The notes below the pieces were generated by a model. It did not search any database and was not told where the DNA came from. It saw only the letters and a program-made list of their open reading frames with translations. A stretch of DNA of 26,734 bases, from contig JAQBXG010000002.1 in assembly GCA_027625125.1 (NCBI GenBank), positions 1 through 26,734 on the forward strand, read 5' to 3'. The position numbers and the translations under genes are program-made. Within the stretch, counting starts at the first letter, position 1, and each line of letters starts with the position of its first letter. This document shows positions 8,832 through 16,388 of the stretch, in pieces. The stretch is from Pseudomonadota bacterium (lineage in GTDB: Bacteria > Pseudomonadota > Alphaproteobacteria > UBA2966 > CAIVPW01).

Positions 8832-11057
8832 TTGAGGATCGTGGGCCTCGGGCACGGGAGCTTCGCTGCGGCATGCATCACGCTTGCAGGGTGCGCGGCG
8901 ACGAATCCGACGACCGGAGAGTTCGTCTACAACGCGTTCTTCAGTCCGGCGCAGCACCTTAGCGACACACTGGACGCGGGCGACCTGGCCACCGCCTCCA
9001 ATATTTACGAGGACCAGGCGCCATTCTTCGACGCGGCGCCCGACAAACATCAAGATGTCATCCAGCGGCTGGCTTCGGCGATCACGGCCGAGGTATTGCC
9101 CGAATTGAGCAGTGCCGTTCGAATGGTGGAAACCGTCGACTGGCCGGCCGAACCGGATGCTTGGCCGAGCGTGCGGCAAGCGTTGGAGAGTGCTACGGCG
9201 GCGATCGCGTTGGCCGAAGAACACGACATCCTGCTGGCCGCACAATACAGGCTGCCCGCGTATGATTCGCTGCTTCGGCAGCACGATGCGCTCAAGAAGG
9301 AAATCGACGAATCGGCATGGGCGGCATTTGCCAACTTTCCGTTGGCGGATGGACCCAACTTCTTCGCCGCCTACCCTGTGACACTATCAGCAGCACAGTT
9401 TCACGCAGAACATCCGGAGGCACACGAGATTTACGTTGCCCAGCCGAATGCCGATGCCCTCGCGCAGGTCTTTCAAGAATATCGTTTCGCGCTGCCTGCG
9501 CGCACGACCAACGAAATGGGACTGCGATTCTACGAAGCGCGGCTGAACGAGGCAGGTGCCGCAGACTCGAGGGAATTGGCCGCAATCCTTGAGGCAGTAT
9601 TCGCCACAAATGCCGCCGGGTTGCCATTGGAGACCATTCCGGGCGCCCGTGTGGCGATGATCGACGTCACCAGCCGTTCTTTGGTGGCCGACAAACAGCT
9701 GCAATTTGCTGTCGGCATCGACGTAGACCTGCCTGTAGATACGGCGACGGCAGAGCTGCAGGATGCGTTCGCGCGCCCCGCTGTCATGGCCGCAGACATT
9801 CTCATTATCGTCGATGTGAGGGCCGCTCGCGTCGACCGCAAGATTACCCGAACGGATACTGTATCCTCAGAATTCCAGACCGGCGCACGCCAGGTCGCGA
9901 ACCCGGAGTACAGGCTGGCCGAGAATGAACTGGATGTCGCGACCATCAACTATCAGCAAGCGCGCGCGGCCCTCTCGAACTGTGTCGGGTGTGGCCTGAT
10001 TCCGGTCTTGATCTTGCGTGGCGCCATCACTGAAGCGGAGGGCGTTCTGCAGGCGGCGCGAGAGAAGGTCAGCGGTACGCCACAGACGCTGACGGAACCG
10101 GTCTATCAGAACTACTCATACAGCCGCATGTCACTCGAGGTTTCAAAAGAGGCGGACGTAAAATACTACGTCGTCGATCGCCTTGCCGGGGTCTTGGTCG
10201 AGGACTCGTTTGAGCTGCGAGAAACAAGGTCGTTCACGGTTTCCTACGACCTTCATGAAGCTGACCGCACACGCTCCCAACAACTGGTCAACCTGGATTC
10301 CGAGGACGCAGTGCTTGCGTTCGAGGACAGCGGCGTCGAAGTTGGACTTTCGGCAATTCTGAAGCAGTTCCTTGAATCTCCGATGGAACGGCAACCTGTG
10401 CCGGCCGTTGCGGACCTTCGAGAAAGAATTCTCGACGAAAAGAACGCGGTCCTCGCCGCTCTGGAGGCGCGCAGGTTTGGGATTGAAGCGAACGACGACG
10501 CCAGAATGGAAAGCGTTGTGGTGGTCTACCACCCAAGCGGAGGGATTGGCACAGGCTTTTACGTCCGGGATGACGTCATTTTAACCAATTTCCATGTCAT
10601 CGACGGAACACAATTTGTCGAGATGAAGCTGTATTCGGGTCAGGAGACGTTCGGGCGCGTTATTGCGCAGGATGTCCGGCTTGACCTTGCGATCATTCAG
10701 GTTCAAGCCCGAGGGCAACCAGTCGAATTCTACAAGGACTTGAATGTGCCGTTGGGCGCCACGGTGGAGGCAATGGGACACCCCACGGGGCTTGAATTCA
10801 GCGTTACCCGCGGGGTCGTCAGCGCTATGCGGGAGATACGCAGCACATTCATGCCAGGCGGCCGGCCTGTCCGGTTCTTTCAGACCGATACTGCAATCAA
10901 TCCAGGGAACTCCGGTGGGCCGTTGTTCCTGTCCGGACTCGTCGTCGGCGTCAATACGCAGAAGCTCGCTGCGACCGAGATCGAAGGATTGAGTTTTGCC
11001 GTACATTACGCAGAAGTGACTGAGTTTCTGCATCAAAACGGTATTGAAACGCGATGA
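8832..11057 (+). CDS. Lipoprotein with C-terminal trypsin-like (HtrA/S1C-type) serine protease domain
   Basis: Length is 741 residues from TTG 8832, which follows the purine-rich GGGGGGTGG by about 5 bases. Residues 1-21 form a lipoprotein signal with lipobox LAGC (Cys21), so the protein should be membrane-anchored and face the periplasm or surface. Residues about 22-560 match nothing I recognise; they look largely helical and include a Cys pair (NCVGCG). From about residue 565 there is a trypsin-like domain: GTGFYVRDDVILTNFHVID with catalytic His588, RLDLAIIQ with Asp618, and NPGNSGGPLF with Ser694. The triad is complete, and no PDZ domain follows. Its stop overlaps the start of the TraT-like gene (ATGA), so the two are coupled. 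GC content is clearly below that of neighbouring genes, which suggests a different origin. Confidence 0.85.
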   Translation: MRIVGLGHGSFAAACITLAGCAATNPTTGEFVYNAFFSPAQHLSDTLDAGDLATASNIYEDQAPFFDAAPDKHQDVIQRLASAITAEVLPELSSAVRMVETVDWPAEPDAWPSVRQALESATAAIALAEEHDILLAAQYRLPAYDSLLRQHDALKKEIDESAWAAFANFPLADGPNFFAAYPVTLSAAQFHAEHPEAHEIYVAQPNADALAQVFQEYRFALPARTTNEMGLRFYEARLNEAGAADSRELAAILEAVFATNAAGLPLETIPGARVAMIDVTSRSLVADKQLQFAVGIDVDLPVDTATAELQDAFARPAVMAADILIIVDVRAARVDRKITRTDTVSSEFQTGARQVANPEYRLAENELDVATINYQQARAALSNCVGCGLIPVLILRGAITEAEGVLQAAREKVSGTPQTLTEPVYQNYSYSRMSLEVSKEADVKYYVVDRLAGVLVEDSFELRETRSFTVSYDLHEADRTRSQQLVNLDSEDAVLAFEDSGVEVGLSAILKQFLESPMERQPVPAVADLRERILDEKNAVLAALEARRFGIEANDDARMESVVVVYHPSGGIGTGFYVRDDVILTNFHVIDGTQFVEMKLYSGQETFGRVIAQDVRLDLAIIQVQARGQPVEFYKDLNVPLGATVEAMGHPTGLEFSVTRGVVSAMREIRSTFMPGGRPVRFFQTDTAINPGNSGGPLFLSGLVVGVNTQKLAATEIEGLSFAVHYAEVTEFLHQNGIETR

Positions 11058-11791
11058 CTGCGGTGGCGGCCAGAATCAGTTCAGCGGCATTCGTTCTGGC
11101 TGCATTTCTCATCGCGTGCGCACCAGTACAGCGGATGGGAATGGTGCTTGACCCGGAGACAGGCCTTCAGTTCGGGTCGGTGATCGAAAAGAACCTGGTC
11201 ATCGATGCAAGCATGTTCGCCAATCATAGAATCAAGGTACGAGTTCGGAATACCTCCGGTGATCCGGCGTTTTCGTTGTCGGCCTTTCTGAATCAGATTG
11301 AGGCAGCACTGGCGCAAAAAGGGTATCAACCCGTTGCCGCCGATGACGATGATTTTGGCCTGTTGTTCGATGTCAATGTCGTCTACTCCGGCCAAGCAAC
11401 TTCAAACATCGCTCAGGAAATCGGCTTCCTAGGGGCGGCGGCTGGTGGAATAGCGGGGGCGCGCGCGGACGGCGGAGTTGATGTGGCGCTGGGCGTGTTG
11501 ACGGGAGTCACACTCGGCACCATCCTTGGCAGTCACGTAACGGAGGATACCTACATCGCCGTGGCCGACGTGACGATCGGCATTGTCGACCGCGCGGACG
11601 CCGTCAAGGAGACTGTGATCCAGTTCGGAGCCAACGCGCCCGAGCGAGTTCGCGAGCCGGTCGCGCAGGGGTTTTCCGACACGATACAAACCGGCATAGC
11701 CGTTTATGCCGGCGGACGAAATACGCCGCAATCCCAGATTGCCGCCGCGGTTCGCGAGCGGTTTCTCCGCATCGTCTCCGACGTTATCTAG
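11054..11791 (+). CDS. TraT-like outer-membrane lipoprotein
   Basis: A 245-residue protein with a lipoprotein signal (lipobox LIAC, Cys22). The middle and C-terminal parts follow the TraT layout: a strand-rich segment with VRVRNTSGDPAF; ALAQKGYQPV; a Gly/Ala-rich hydrophobic hairpin (FLGAAAGGIAGA to GVTLGTILG); then VTEDTYIAVADVTIGI, comparable to the 'VEDVNYTMITDVQI' segment of plasmid TraT. Plasmid-borne TraT is a surface-exclusion and serum-resistance lipoprotein. Chromosomal relatives have unknown roles, and no conjugation genes are nearby. The ATG at 11054 overlaps the stop of the protease gene by four bases, which argues for a shared function at the cell envelope. Confidence 0.75.
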   Translation: MTAVAARISSAAFVLAAFLIACAPVQRMGMVLDPETGLQFGSVIEKNLVIDASMFANHRIKVRVRNTSGDPAFSLSAFLNQIEAALAQKGYQPVAADDDDFGLLFDVNVVYSGQATSNIAQEIGFLGAAAGGIAGARADGGVDVALGVLTGVTLGTILGSHVTEDTYIAVADVTIGIVDRADAVKETVIQFGANAPERVREPVAQGFSDTIQTGIAVYAGGRNTPQSQIAAAVRERFLRIVSDVI

Positions 11792-11806
11792 CCAATAGCT
11801 GGATAA
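11784..11806. terminator. Hairpin between the convergent TraT-like and JAMM genes
   Basis: TTATCTAGC (11784-11792), loop CAATA, GCTGGATAA (11798-11806): a 9-bp stem with one G-T pair that includes the stop codon of the TraT-like gene. No run of T follows on either strand, so it is at best a weak bidirectional terminator. Confidence 0.35.
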
Positions 11807-11833
11807 ACGCCACGCACGGGCGGTGCTGACTGC

Positions 11834-12286
11834 CTATTCGCTGGGTTTGAGCGCGAGCGGCGCGAACGCGACGGCGCGGGCGGCCGATCCGACGCCCGCC
11901 ATCACGACGCGGTGGGCGGTGGTGACGGCGGCGCGGCCGCCGGTGACCGGGGTCAGCAACCAGACCATGGACGCATCCCACGCGCGGGCGAGATCGGTCG
12001 CCGACAATTCGGCGCCGCCGCCGGGGTGGGAATGCCAGACGCCGACGAGTTCGGCCGGGCGGCCGCGCAGCTCGCGGTGCAGGCGCAACAGCACGCGGGG
12101 GTCGGCCTCGAACCCGCGGGCGGGATCGGCGGCGACGTTGTCGGCGGCATGGACCGCGGTGACGGTGACGGTATCGGAAACGCGCACGCCTGCGAGCAAC
12201 GCGCAGGCCTCAAGCGGTGCGGCGGCGACCGCGCGTTCCGCCAGCGCCGCAAGGTCGGCGGCCGGGATTCGCACCGTCGAGATCAA
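11834..12286 (-). CDS. M67-family JAMM/MPN metallopeptidase
   Basis: A 150-residue single-domain protein. It has the full JAMM zinc signature: Glu26 in PLEACALLAG, then HSHPGGGAELSATD with His85, His87, Ser95 and Asp98, matching E...HxHPx(6)SxxD. Bacterial single-domain members are zinc-dependent peptidases or isopeptidases; several act on small sulfur-carrier proteins, but no such partner is next to it, so the substrate is open. The start ATG overlaps the stop of the upstream membrane-protein gene in an ATGA, so the two are co-translated. It ends 42 bp from the convergent TraT-like gene. Confidence 0.88.
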   Translation of the reverse strand: MISTVRIPAADLAALAERAVAAAPLEACALLAGVRVSDTVTVTAVHAADNVAADPARGFEADPRVLLRLHRELRGRPAELVGVWHSHPGGGAELSATDLARAWDASMVWLLTPVTGGRAAVTTAHRVVMAGVGSAARAVAFAPLALKPSE

Positions 12287-12600
12287 GGCGCGATGGCCAC
12301 TGCGCCCAATCGCGCACCGGTGGCGAGGTCATGGATCGCGATTTCCTCGGCCCCGTTCGCGAGCCGCAGCCGCAGCAACAGGCGGCCGCCGTCGAGGTCG
12401 GCCTCCAGAACTCGCGCGCCGTCGGGAATGCGAATGCGTTCCAGGCCGGCGGCGGCGGTGAACGGAACGTCGTTGGTGGCCGCGCTGGCGCGATCATTGG
12501 CGCGCTGGCCCAATGCGACCAGCAGACCGCCGAGGCCGACGACAATGCCGAGGCCCAAAACAATCACCACCGCCTTCAGCAGCCGGATATTCTGGATCAT
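12283..12600 (-). CDS. Small membrane-anchored protein (DUF6476-like)
   Basis: A 105-residue protein with one N-terminal transmembrane segment (LLKAVVIVLGLGIVVGLGGLLV, residues about 7-28). A short periplasmic domain follows, rich in beta strands: ERIRIPDGARVLEADLDGGR, then LLLRLRLANGAEEIAIHDLATG. The arrangement resembles small alphaproteobacterial proteins annotated as DUF6476, which I recall near pseudouridine synthase genes; I hold this match with moderate confidence. The ATG lies only three bases from the divergent rluD-like start, and no Shine-Dalgarno sequence is visible. It is followed by the JAMM peptidase gene with a four-base overlap. Function unknown. Confidence 0.65.
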   Translation of the reverse strand: MIQNIRLLKAVVIVLGLGIVVGLGGLLVALGQRANDRASAATNDVPFTAAAGLERIRIPDGARVLEADLDGGRLLLRLRLANGAEEIAIHDLATGARLGAVAIAP

Positions 12601-12603
12601 GCA

Positions 12604-13587
12604 ATGTCAGCGGAAAAAATCCTGCGCGCCGGACCCGCCGCACCGACCGACGCGGGCCAGCGGCTGGACCGGTGGCTGGCGGTGGAATTGCCCGAGCTGT
12701 CGCGTGCGAGGCTCAAGGCGCTGATCCTGTCGGGGCGGACGACGCTGAACGGCGCGACGGTATCGGATGCATCGGCCAAGATCAAACCGGGCGACGCCGC
12801 CGAAGTGCGGGTGCCGCCGACGGTGGCCGCGCGGCCGCAGGGCGAGGCGATTCCGCTGGCGGTCGTCTATGAAGACGACGCGGTCATCGTTATCGATAAA
12901 CCGGCCGGCATGGTCGTGCATCCGGCGGCCGGCAACGCCGACGGCACGCTGGTCAACGCGCTGATCGCCCATTGCGGCGACAGCCTGTCGGGGATCGGCG
13001 GCGAGCGGCGGCCCGGCATCGTCCATCGCCTGGACAAGGACACCAGCGGGCTGATCGTCGCGGCGAAGACCGATGCCGCCCACCGGGCGCTGGTCGAAGG
13101 TTTCGCCGACCGCTCGATCCGCCGCACCTATCGGGCGCTGGTGTGGGGCACCCCGCAGCCGGCGGTCGGGGTGATCGACGGCAACATCGGCCGCAGCCCG
13201 CGCAACCGCAAGATAATGGCGGTGCTGGACCGGGGCGGGCGGGCGGCCCGCACCCGCTATGCCGTGGTCGAGCGCCTGTGCGGCGGCATGCTGGCGCTGG
13301 TCGAGTGCAGGCTGGACACCGGCCGCACCCACCAGATCCGCGTGCATCTGGCCCATCGCGGCCATCCGGTGGTCGGCGACCGCGCCTATGGCGGCGCGCA
13401 GAAGGGCCGCCGCGAGCGCCTGCCCGCCGCCGCCGGGGCCACGGTGGCGGGGCTGGAACGCCAGTTCCTGCACGCCACGGCGCTGGAATTCCGCCATCCG
13501 TTGACCGGCGCCGCCATGGCGTTCACGATTCCGTTTCCGGTTGAACTGGCCGAAATCCTGACCATATGCAGGTCTAGCGCCGGCTAG
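12604..13587 (+). CDS. rluD: RluA/RluD-family 23S rRNA pseudouridine synthase
   Basis: A 327-residue protein. Residues about 17-70 form an S4-like RNA-binding domain (GQRLDRWLAVELPELSRARL), and the rest is the pseudouridine synthase domain. The catalytic segment is GIVHRLDKDTSGL with Asp144. Other family features are VIDKPAGMVVHP, the RRTYRALVWG segment and DTGRTHQIRVHLAH near the end. S4 plus this catalytic type is what is seen in RluD (pseudouridines in helix 69) and in RluC/RluA-type enzymes; RluD is the best match by layout. The ATG at 12604 is the only sensible start before the S4 domain. It has a poor ribosome-binding site and is three bases from the divergent gene. Confidence 0.88.
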   Translation: MSAEKILRAGPAAPTDAGQRLDRWLAVELPELSRARLKALILSGRTTLNGATVSDASAKIKPGDAAEVRVPPTVAARPQGEAIPLAVVYEDDAVIVIDKPAGMVVHPAAGNADGTLVNALIAHCGDSLSGIGGERRPGIVHRLDKDTSGLIVAAKTDAAHRALVEGFADRSIRRTYRALVWGTPQPAVGVIDGNIGRSPRNRKIMAVLDRGGRAARTRYAVVERLCGGMLALVECRLDTGRTHQIRVHLAHRGHPVVGDRAYGGAQKGRRERLPAAAGATVAGLERQFLHATALEFRHPLTGAAMAFTIPFPVELAEILTICRSSAG

Positions 13588-13592
13588 CGGTT

Positions 13593-13601
13593 TGATATAC
13601 T
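13593..13601 (+). promoter_or_regulatory. Extended -10 promoter candidate for rpoH
   Basis: TGATATACT (13593-13601) is a good extended -10 (TGnTATAAT). There is no convincing -35. The expected start near 13608 gives a leader of about 29 bases to the chosen rpoH start. It lies directly after the rluD-like stop codon. Confidence 0.4.
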
Positions 13602-13636
13602 TGGCCGACGGCGCCAGCATGCCGAGGAGTTCGATG

Positions 13637-14539
13637 ATGGCCGAATCCGGCACCCTGGTTCCCAATCTGTCTCCGGAAGGCAACCTGTCGCGGTATCTGC
13701 AGGATATCCGCAAGTTTCCGATGCTGGAGCCGGACGAAGAGTACATGCTGGCCAAGCGCTGGCAGGAACACGAGGACAGCGACGCCGCCCACCGCATGGT
13801 CACGTCGCATCTGCGGCTGGTGGCGAAGATCGCGATGGGGTATCGCGGCTATGGGCTGCCGCTGGCCGACCTGATCGCCGAGGGCAACGTCGGCATGATG
13901 CAGGCGGTCAAGCGATTCGATCCCGAGCGCGGGTTCCGGCTGGCGACCTATGCGATGTGGTGGATTCGCGCGTCGATCCAGGAATACATCCTGCATTCGT
14001 GGTCGATGGTGAAGATCGGCACGACCGCGGCGCAAAAGAAGCTGTTTTTCAACCTGCGCAAGGTGAAGGCGCAGATGAAGTCTCTGGAGGACGGCGACCT
14101 GCACCCGGACAAGGTGAAGCAGATCGCCGACCGGCTGAACGTGCCCGAACGCGAGGTCGTCAATATGAACCGGCGTCTGTCCTCGCAGGACAATTCGCTG
14201 AATGCGCCGGTGCGCGCCGATGCCGAGGGCGAATGGCAGGACTGGCTGGTCGACGAATCGCCGGACCAGGAGACTGTATACGGCGCCAACGAAGAGATGG
14301 ACCAGCGCCGCGCGTTGCTGACCGGCGCGATGCAGCATCTGAACGAGCGGGAACGCGACATCCTGGAAAAACGGCAGTTGGCGGAATCGCCGACGACGCT
14401 GGAGGATTTGTCGCAGGTCTATGGCATCAGCCGCGAACGGGTGCGCCAGATCGAGGTGCGGGCGTTCGAGAAATTGCAGAAATCGATGCTGACGGCGGCG
14501 CGCGCGCAACAGCCGCCGGCTTCTTCGCACCAGACATGA
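13637..14539 (+). CDS. rpoH: RNA polymerase sigma-32 factor RpoH
   Basis: Heat-shock sigma factor of 300 residues, which directs RNA polymerase to chaperone and protease promoters. Visible features are region 1.2 (GNLSRYLQDIRKFPMLEPDE), region 2 with GYGLPLADLIAEGNVGMMQA and RFDPERGFRLATYAMWWIRA, the diagnostic RpoH box QKKLFFNLR (residues 133-141), and region 4.2 with LEDLSQVYGISRERVRQIEV. I choose the ATG at 13637: GAGGAG (13624-13629) lies 7 bases upstream, while the adjacent ATG at 13634 would have a spacing of 4 and longer extensions have no ribosome-binding site. The stop overlaps the start of the ZnuA-like gene (ATGA). Confidence 0.95.
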   Translation: MAESGTLVPNLSPEGNLSRYLQDIRKFPMLEPDEEYMLAKRWQEHEDSDAAHRMVTSHLRLVAKIAMGYRGYGLPLADLIAEGNVGMMQAVKRFDPERGFRLATYAMWWIRASIQEYILHSWSMVKIGTTAAQKKLFFNLRKVKAQMKSLEDGDLHPDKVKQIADRLNVPEREVVNMNRRLSSQDNSLNAPVRADAEGEWQDWLVDESPDQETVYGANEEMDQRRALLTGAMQHLNERERDILEKRQLAESPTTLEDLSQVYGISRERVRQIEVRAFEKLQKSMLTAARAQQPPASSHQT

Positions 14540-15462
14540 CGTTCGGCAACCTGGCGGCGACGCCGAGTTTGTTGTCCCGCCGCGCCGGCCTGGCCGCGAC
14601 GGCGTTCGTGGTGTCGATGCTGGCGTTCGTGTCCGGGACAGCGACGGCTGCGCCGAATGTGGTGGTCAGTATCCAGCCGCTGCACAGCCTGGTCGCGCAG
14701 GTGATGGACGGCATCGGCGAGCCGGTGTTGCTGTTGCCGCCCGGCGCGTCGCCGCACGATTTCGCGATGCGCCCTTCGGACGCCGCCGCGCTGACCGCCG
14801 CCGATGTCGTGTTCTGGGCGGGACCGGAGCTGGAAGCGTTTCTGGAACGCACCCTGGACGGGCTGGCGGGCGCCGATGTCGTGGCGCTGGGTCGCTCGCC
14901 GGGGCTGATGTTGTTGCCGGCCCGAATCGCCGACGCGGGCGACGATGGCGCGGACCCGCATTTCTGGATGGACACGGCAAACGCCGGGATCAGCGTCTCC
15001 GCGATCGCCGCGGCGCTGGCGGCCGCGGACCCGGACCATGCCGCAGACTATGCCGCCAATGCCGCCGCCGCCGCCGCGCGGCTGGCGGCGCTGGATGCCG
15101 AACTGGCGGCGATGCTGCTGCCGGGTCGCGACGTCGCGCTGATGTTCCTGCACGATTCAATGCAGTACCTGACGCGGCGCTATGGGCTCCGCGATCTGGG
15201 GCCGTTGGCCGCCAGTCCCGACCAGGCCCCCGGCGCGCGGACGATGCTGGCGGCGCGGCGGCAGCTTTCGGAAGCGGGAAGCGGATGCCTGGTCACCGAC
15301 CGGGCGACGCCGCCCGGTCTGGCCGCGGCGTTGGTCGACGGGACCGGCGCCCGCATCGCCCGCGCCGATCCGCTGGGCGCAGGCATTGCGCCGGGCGCGC
15401 ATGCGTACGGCGACATGCTGCGGGCCGTGGCCGAGGCGCTTCGCGGCTGTTTGACGCCGTAG
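14536..15462 (+). CDS. znuA: ZnuA-like zinc ABC transporter substrate-binding protein
   Basis: A 308-residue periplasmic protein with a signal peptide (residues about 15-39, AAFVVSMLAFV-like core, cut near ATAAP). Cluster A-I family features are VVVSIQPLHSLVAQVM, GASPHDFAMRPSDAAAL, ADVVFWAGPELE, DPHFWMD and FLHDSMQYLTRRYGL. These give three zinc-ligand histidines: His74, His142 and His206. The His-rich loop that many ZnuA proteins carry before the second ligand is absent and replaced by a short Asp/Gly stretch (AGDDGADPH). The gene overlaps the rpoH stop by four bases. The usual znuB and znuC partners are not in the window, so the permease must be encoded elsewhere. Zinc as the metal is inferred from the ligand pattern; manganese cannot be excluded. 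Confidence 0.85.
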   Translation: MTFGNLAATPSLLSRRAGLAATAFVVSMLAFVSGTATAAPNVVVSIQPLHSLVAQVMDGIGEPVLLLPPGASPHDFAMRPSDAAALTAADVVFWAGPELEAFLERTLDGLAGADVVALGRSPGLMLLPARIADAGDDGADPHFWMDTANAGISVSAIAAALAAADPDHAADYAANAAAAAARLAALDAELAAMLLPGRDVALMFLHDSMQYLTRRYGLRDLGPLAASPDQAPGARTMLAARRQLSEAGSGCLVTDRATPPGLAAALVDGTGARIARADPLGAGIAPGAHAYGDMLRAVAEALRGCLTP

Positions 15463-15485
15463 GCCGGAACGCCGCCCGGCGGTGA

Positions 15486-15515
15486 TTGCCGGGCCGGGAC
15501 GCGGTTGGCTACACT
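15486..15515 (+). promoter_or_regulatory. Promoter candidate for the first paralogue
   Basis: TTGCCG (15486-15491), an 18-base spacer and TACACT (15510-15515). The same arrangement, TTGCCG-N18-TAGACT, precedes the second paralogue. Confidence 0.3.
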
Positions 15516-15570
15516 TCGCAGACTGGCCACCGCACCGGCCGCTGCCCCGGCAACGAGAGGTTCGTTCCCG

Positions 15571-16218
15571 TTGAAGGAAGTTGCCTACGTCGTCTACCTC
15601 CATTCCGGCGGGCGGTGGAATCTGGACCAGACCTTTCCCGAATCGCACGCGAAGGAGGCCAGAAAGGCCGCCGTCGACGGCGTCGCCCGCAAGGACGCGC
15701 AGGGCGCGACGCTGGTGCGCGAGACCGACGACCGCGAGGCCGGCAAGACCCACGAGCTGGCGGTGTTCTCGGAATTGAAGAGCGCCGAAATTGCGCCGCT
15801 GGCGATTGCGAAGGGCCGGGACCCGGTGCTGGACCCGAAGGCCGCGCCGGAGCCGCTCCCGTACGCCGCCGCGGCCCCTGCCGCCGCGCCCGCCCCCGCC
15901 GCGAAAAAATCCGCGGCGCGCAAGCGGCGCGGCACCCGTCCGGTGCAGGTGGTGCTGCGAATCGCCGGGACTTTGGCGCTGAGCTGGGCGGTGGCGGCGG
16001 TGGCGTCGTGGATTCTGGGGGCGGTCGGCGGCTATACGGTGTTCGAATTCTTTCTGGGTGCGCGCGGGCAGCCGGTGAAGGTATTCGGCATCCTGTTTGT
16101 TGTGTCGTTCGCCGTCGTGCTGCCGAACATGGTGGGATGGCAGGATCTGACCGCGGTCTTTACCTATGGCGCCGACGGCGACGCGCGGCCGCCGGGCGGC
16201 CCGCGACCCGCGCCGTAG
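15571..16218 (+). CDS. Membrane protein with N-terminal domain shared with the adjacent cyclase-like gene
   Basis: A 215-residue protein of unrecognised family. I start it at TTG 15571 because the protein similarity to the next gene begins exactly there, both have TTG, and GAGAGG lies 10 bases upstream. Residues 1-70 form a compact domain (KEVAYVVYLHSGGRW, GATLVRETDDREAGKTHELA). A Pro/Ala-rich linker with a basic patch (KKSAARKRRG) follows, then two transmembrane helices (about 130-155 and 170-190) separated by GGYTVFEFFLGARGQPVK, ending in LPNMVGW. The tail is short. The domain and helix pair recur in the gene at 16389, so this is a tandem paralogue without the cyclase part. Function unknown; a regulator or scaffold of its neighbour is a guess. 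Confidence 0.75.
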   Translation: MKEVAYVVYLHSGGRWNLDQTFPESHAKEARKAAVDGVARKDAQGATLVRETDDREAGKTHELAVFSELKSAEIAPLAIAKGRDPVLDPKAAPEPLPYAAAAPAAAPAPAAKKSAARKRRGTRPVQVVLRIAGTLALSWAVAAVASWILGAVGGYTVFEFFLGARGQPVKVFGILFVVSFAVVLPNMVGWQDLTAVFTYGADGDARPPGGPRPAP

Positions 16219-16292
16219 GCCGCACTCCGTCGCGGCTGGCTGCCGAATTGGCGAAGGATCGGCAGATTCCGCCATGCTCGGCGCTGCGGGAA

Positions 16293-16322
16293 TTGCCGCG
16301 GCCGCGGCACCTTCGTTAGACT
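16293..16322 (+). promoter_or_regulatory. Promoter candidate for the cyclase-like paralogue
   Basis: TTGCCG (16293-16298), an 18-base spacer and TAGACT (16317-16322). A perfect 14-base palindrome, GCCGCGGCCGCGGC (16295-16308), overlaps the -35 and the spacer. In such GC-rich DNA the palindrome may be chance. Confidence 0.3.
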
Positions 16323-16388
16323 GATGCCGCTGCACGGAACCACCGCCCGACGGCGGCAACGGCAACGCTTTGCGGAAGGGTACCCGCG

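Noticed and set aside
8594..11791. Genomic island integrated at the tRNA-Glu gene
   Set aside because: The lower-GC genes lie on the 5' side of the tRNA, not the 3' side usually used for integration. No integrase and no repeat of the tRNA 3' end were seen.
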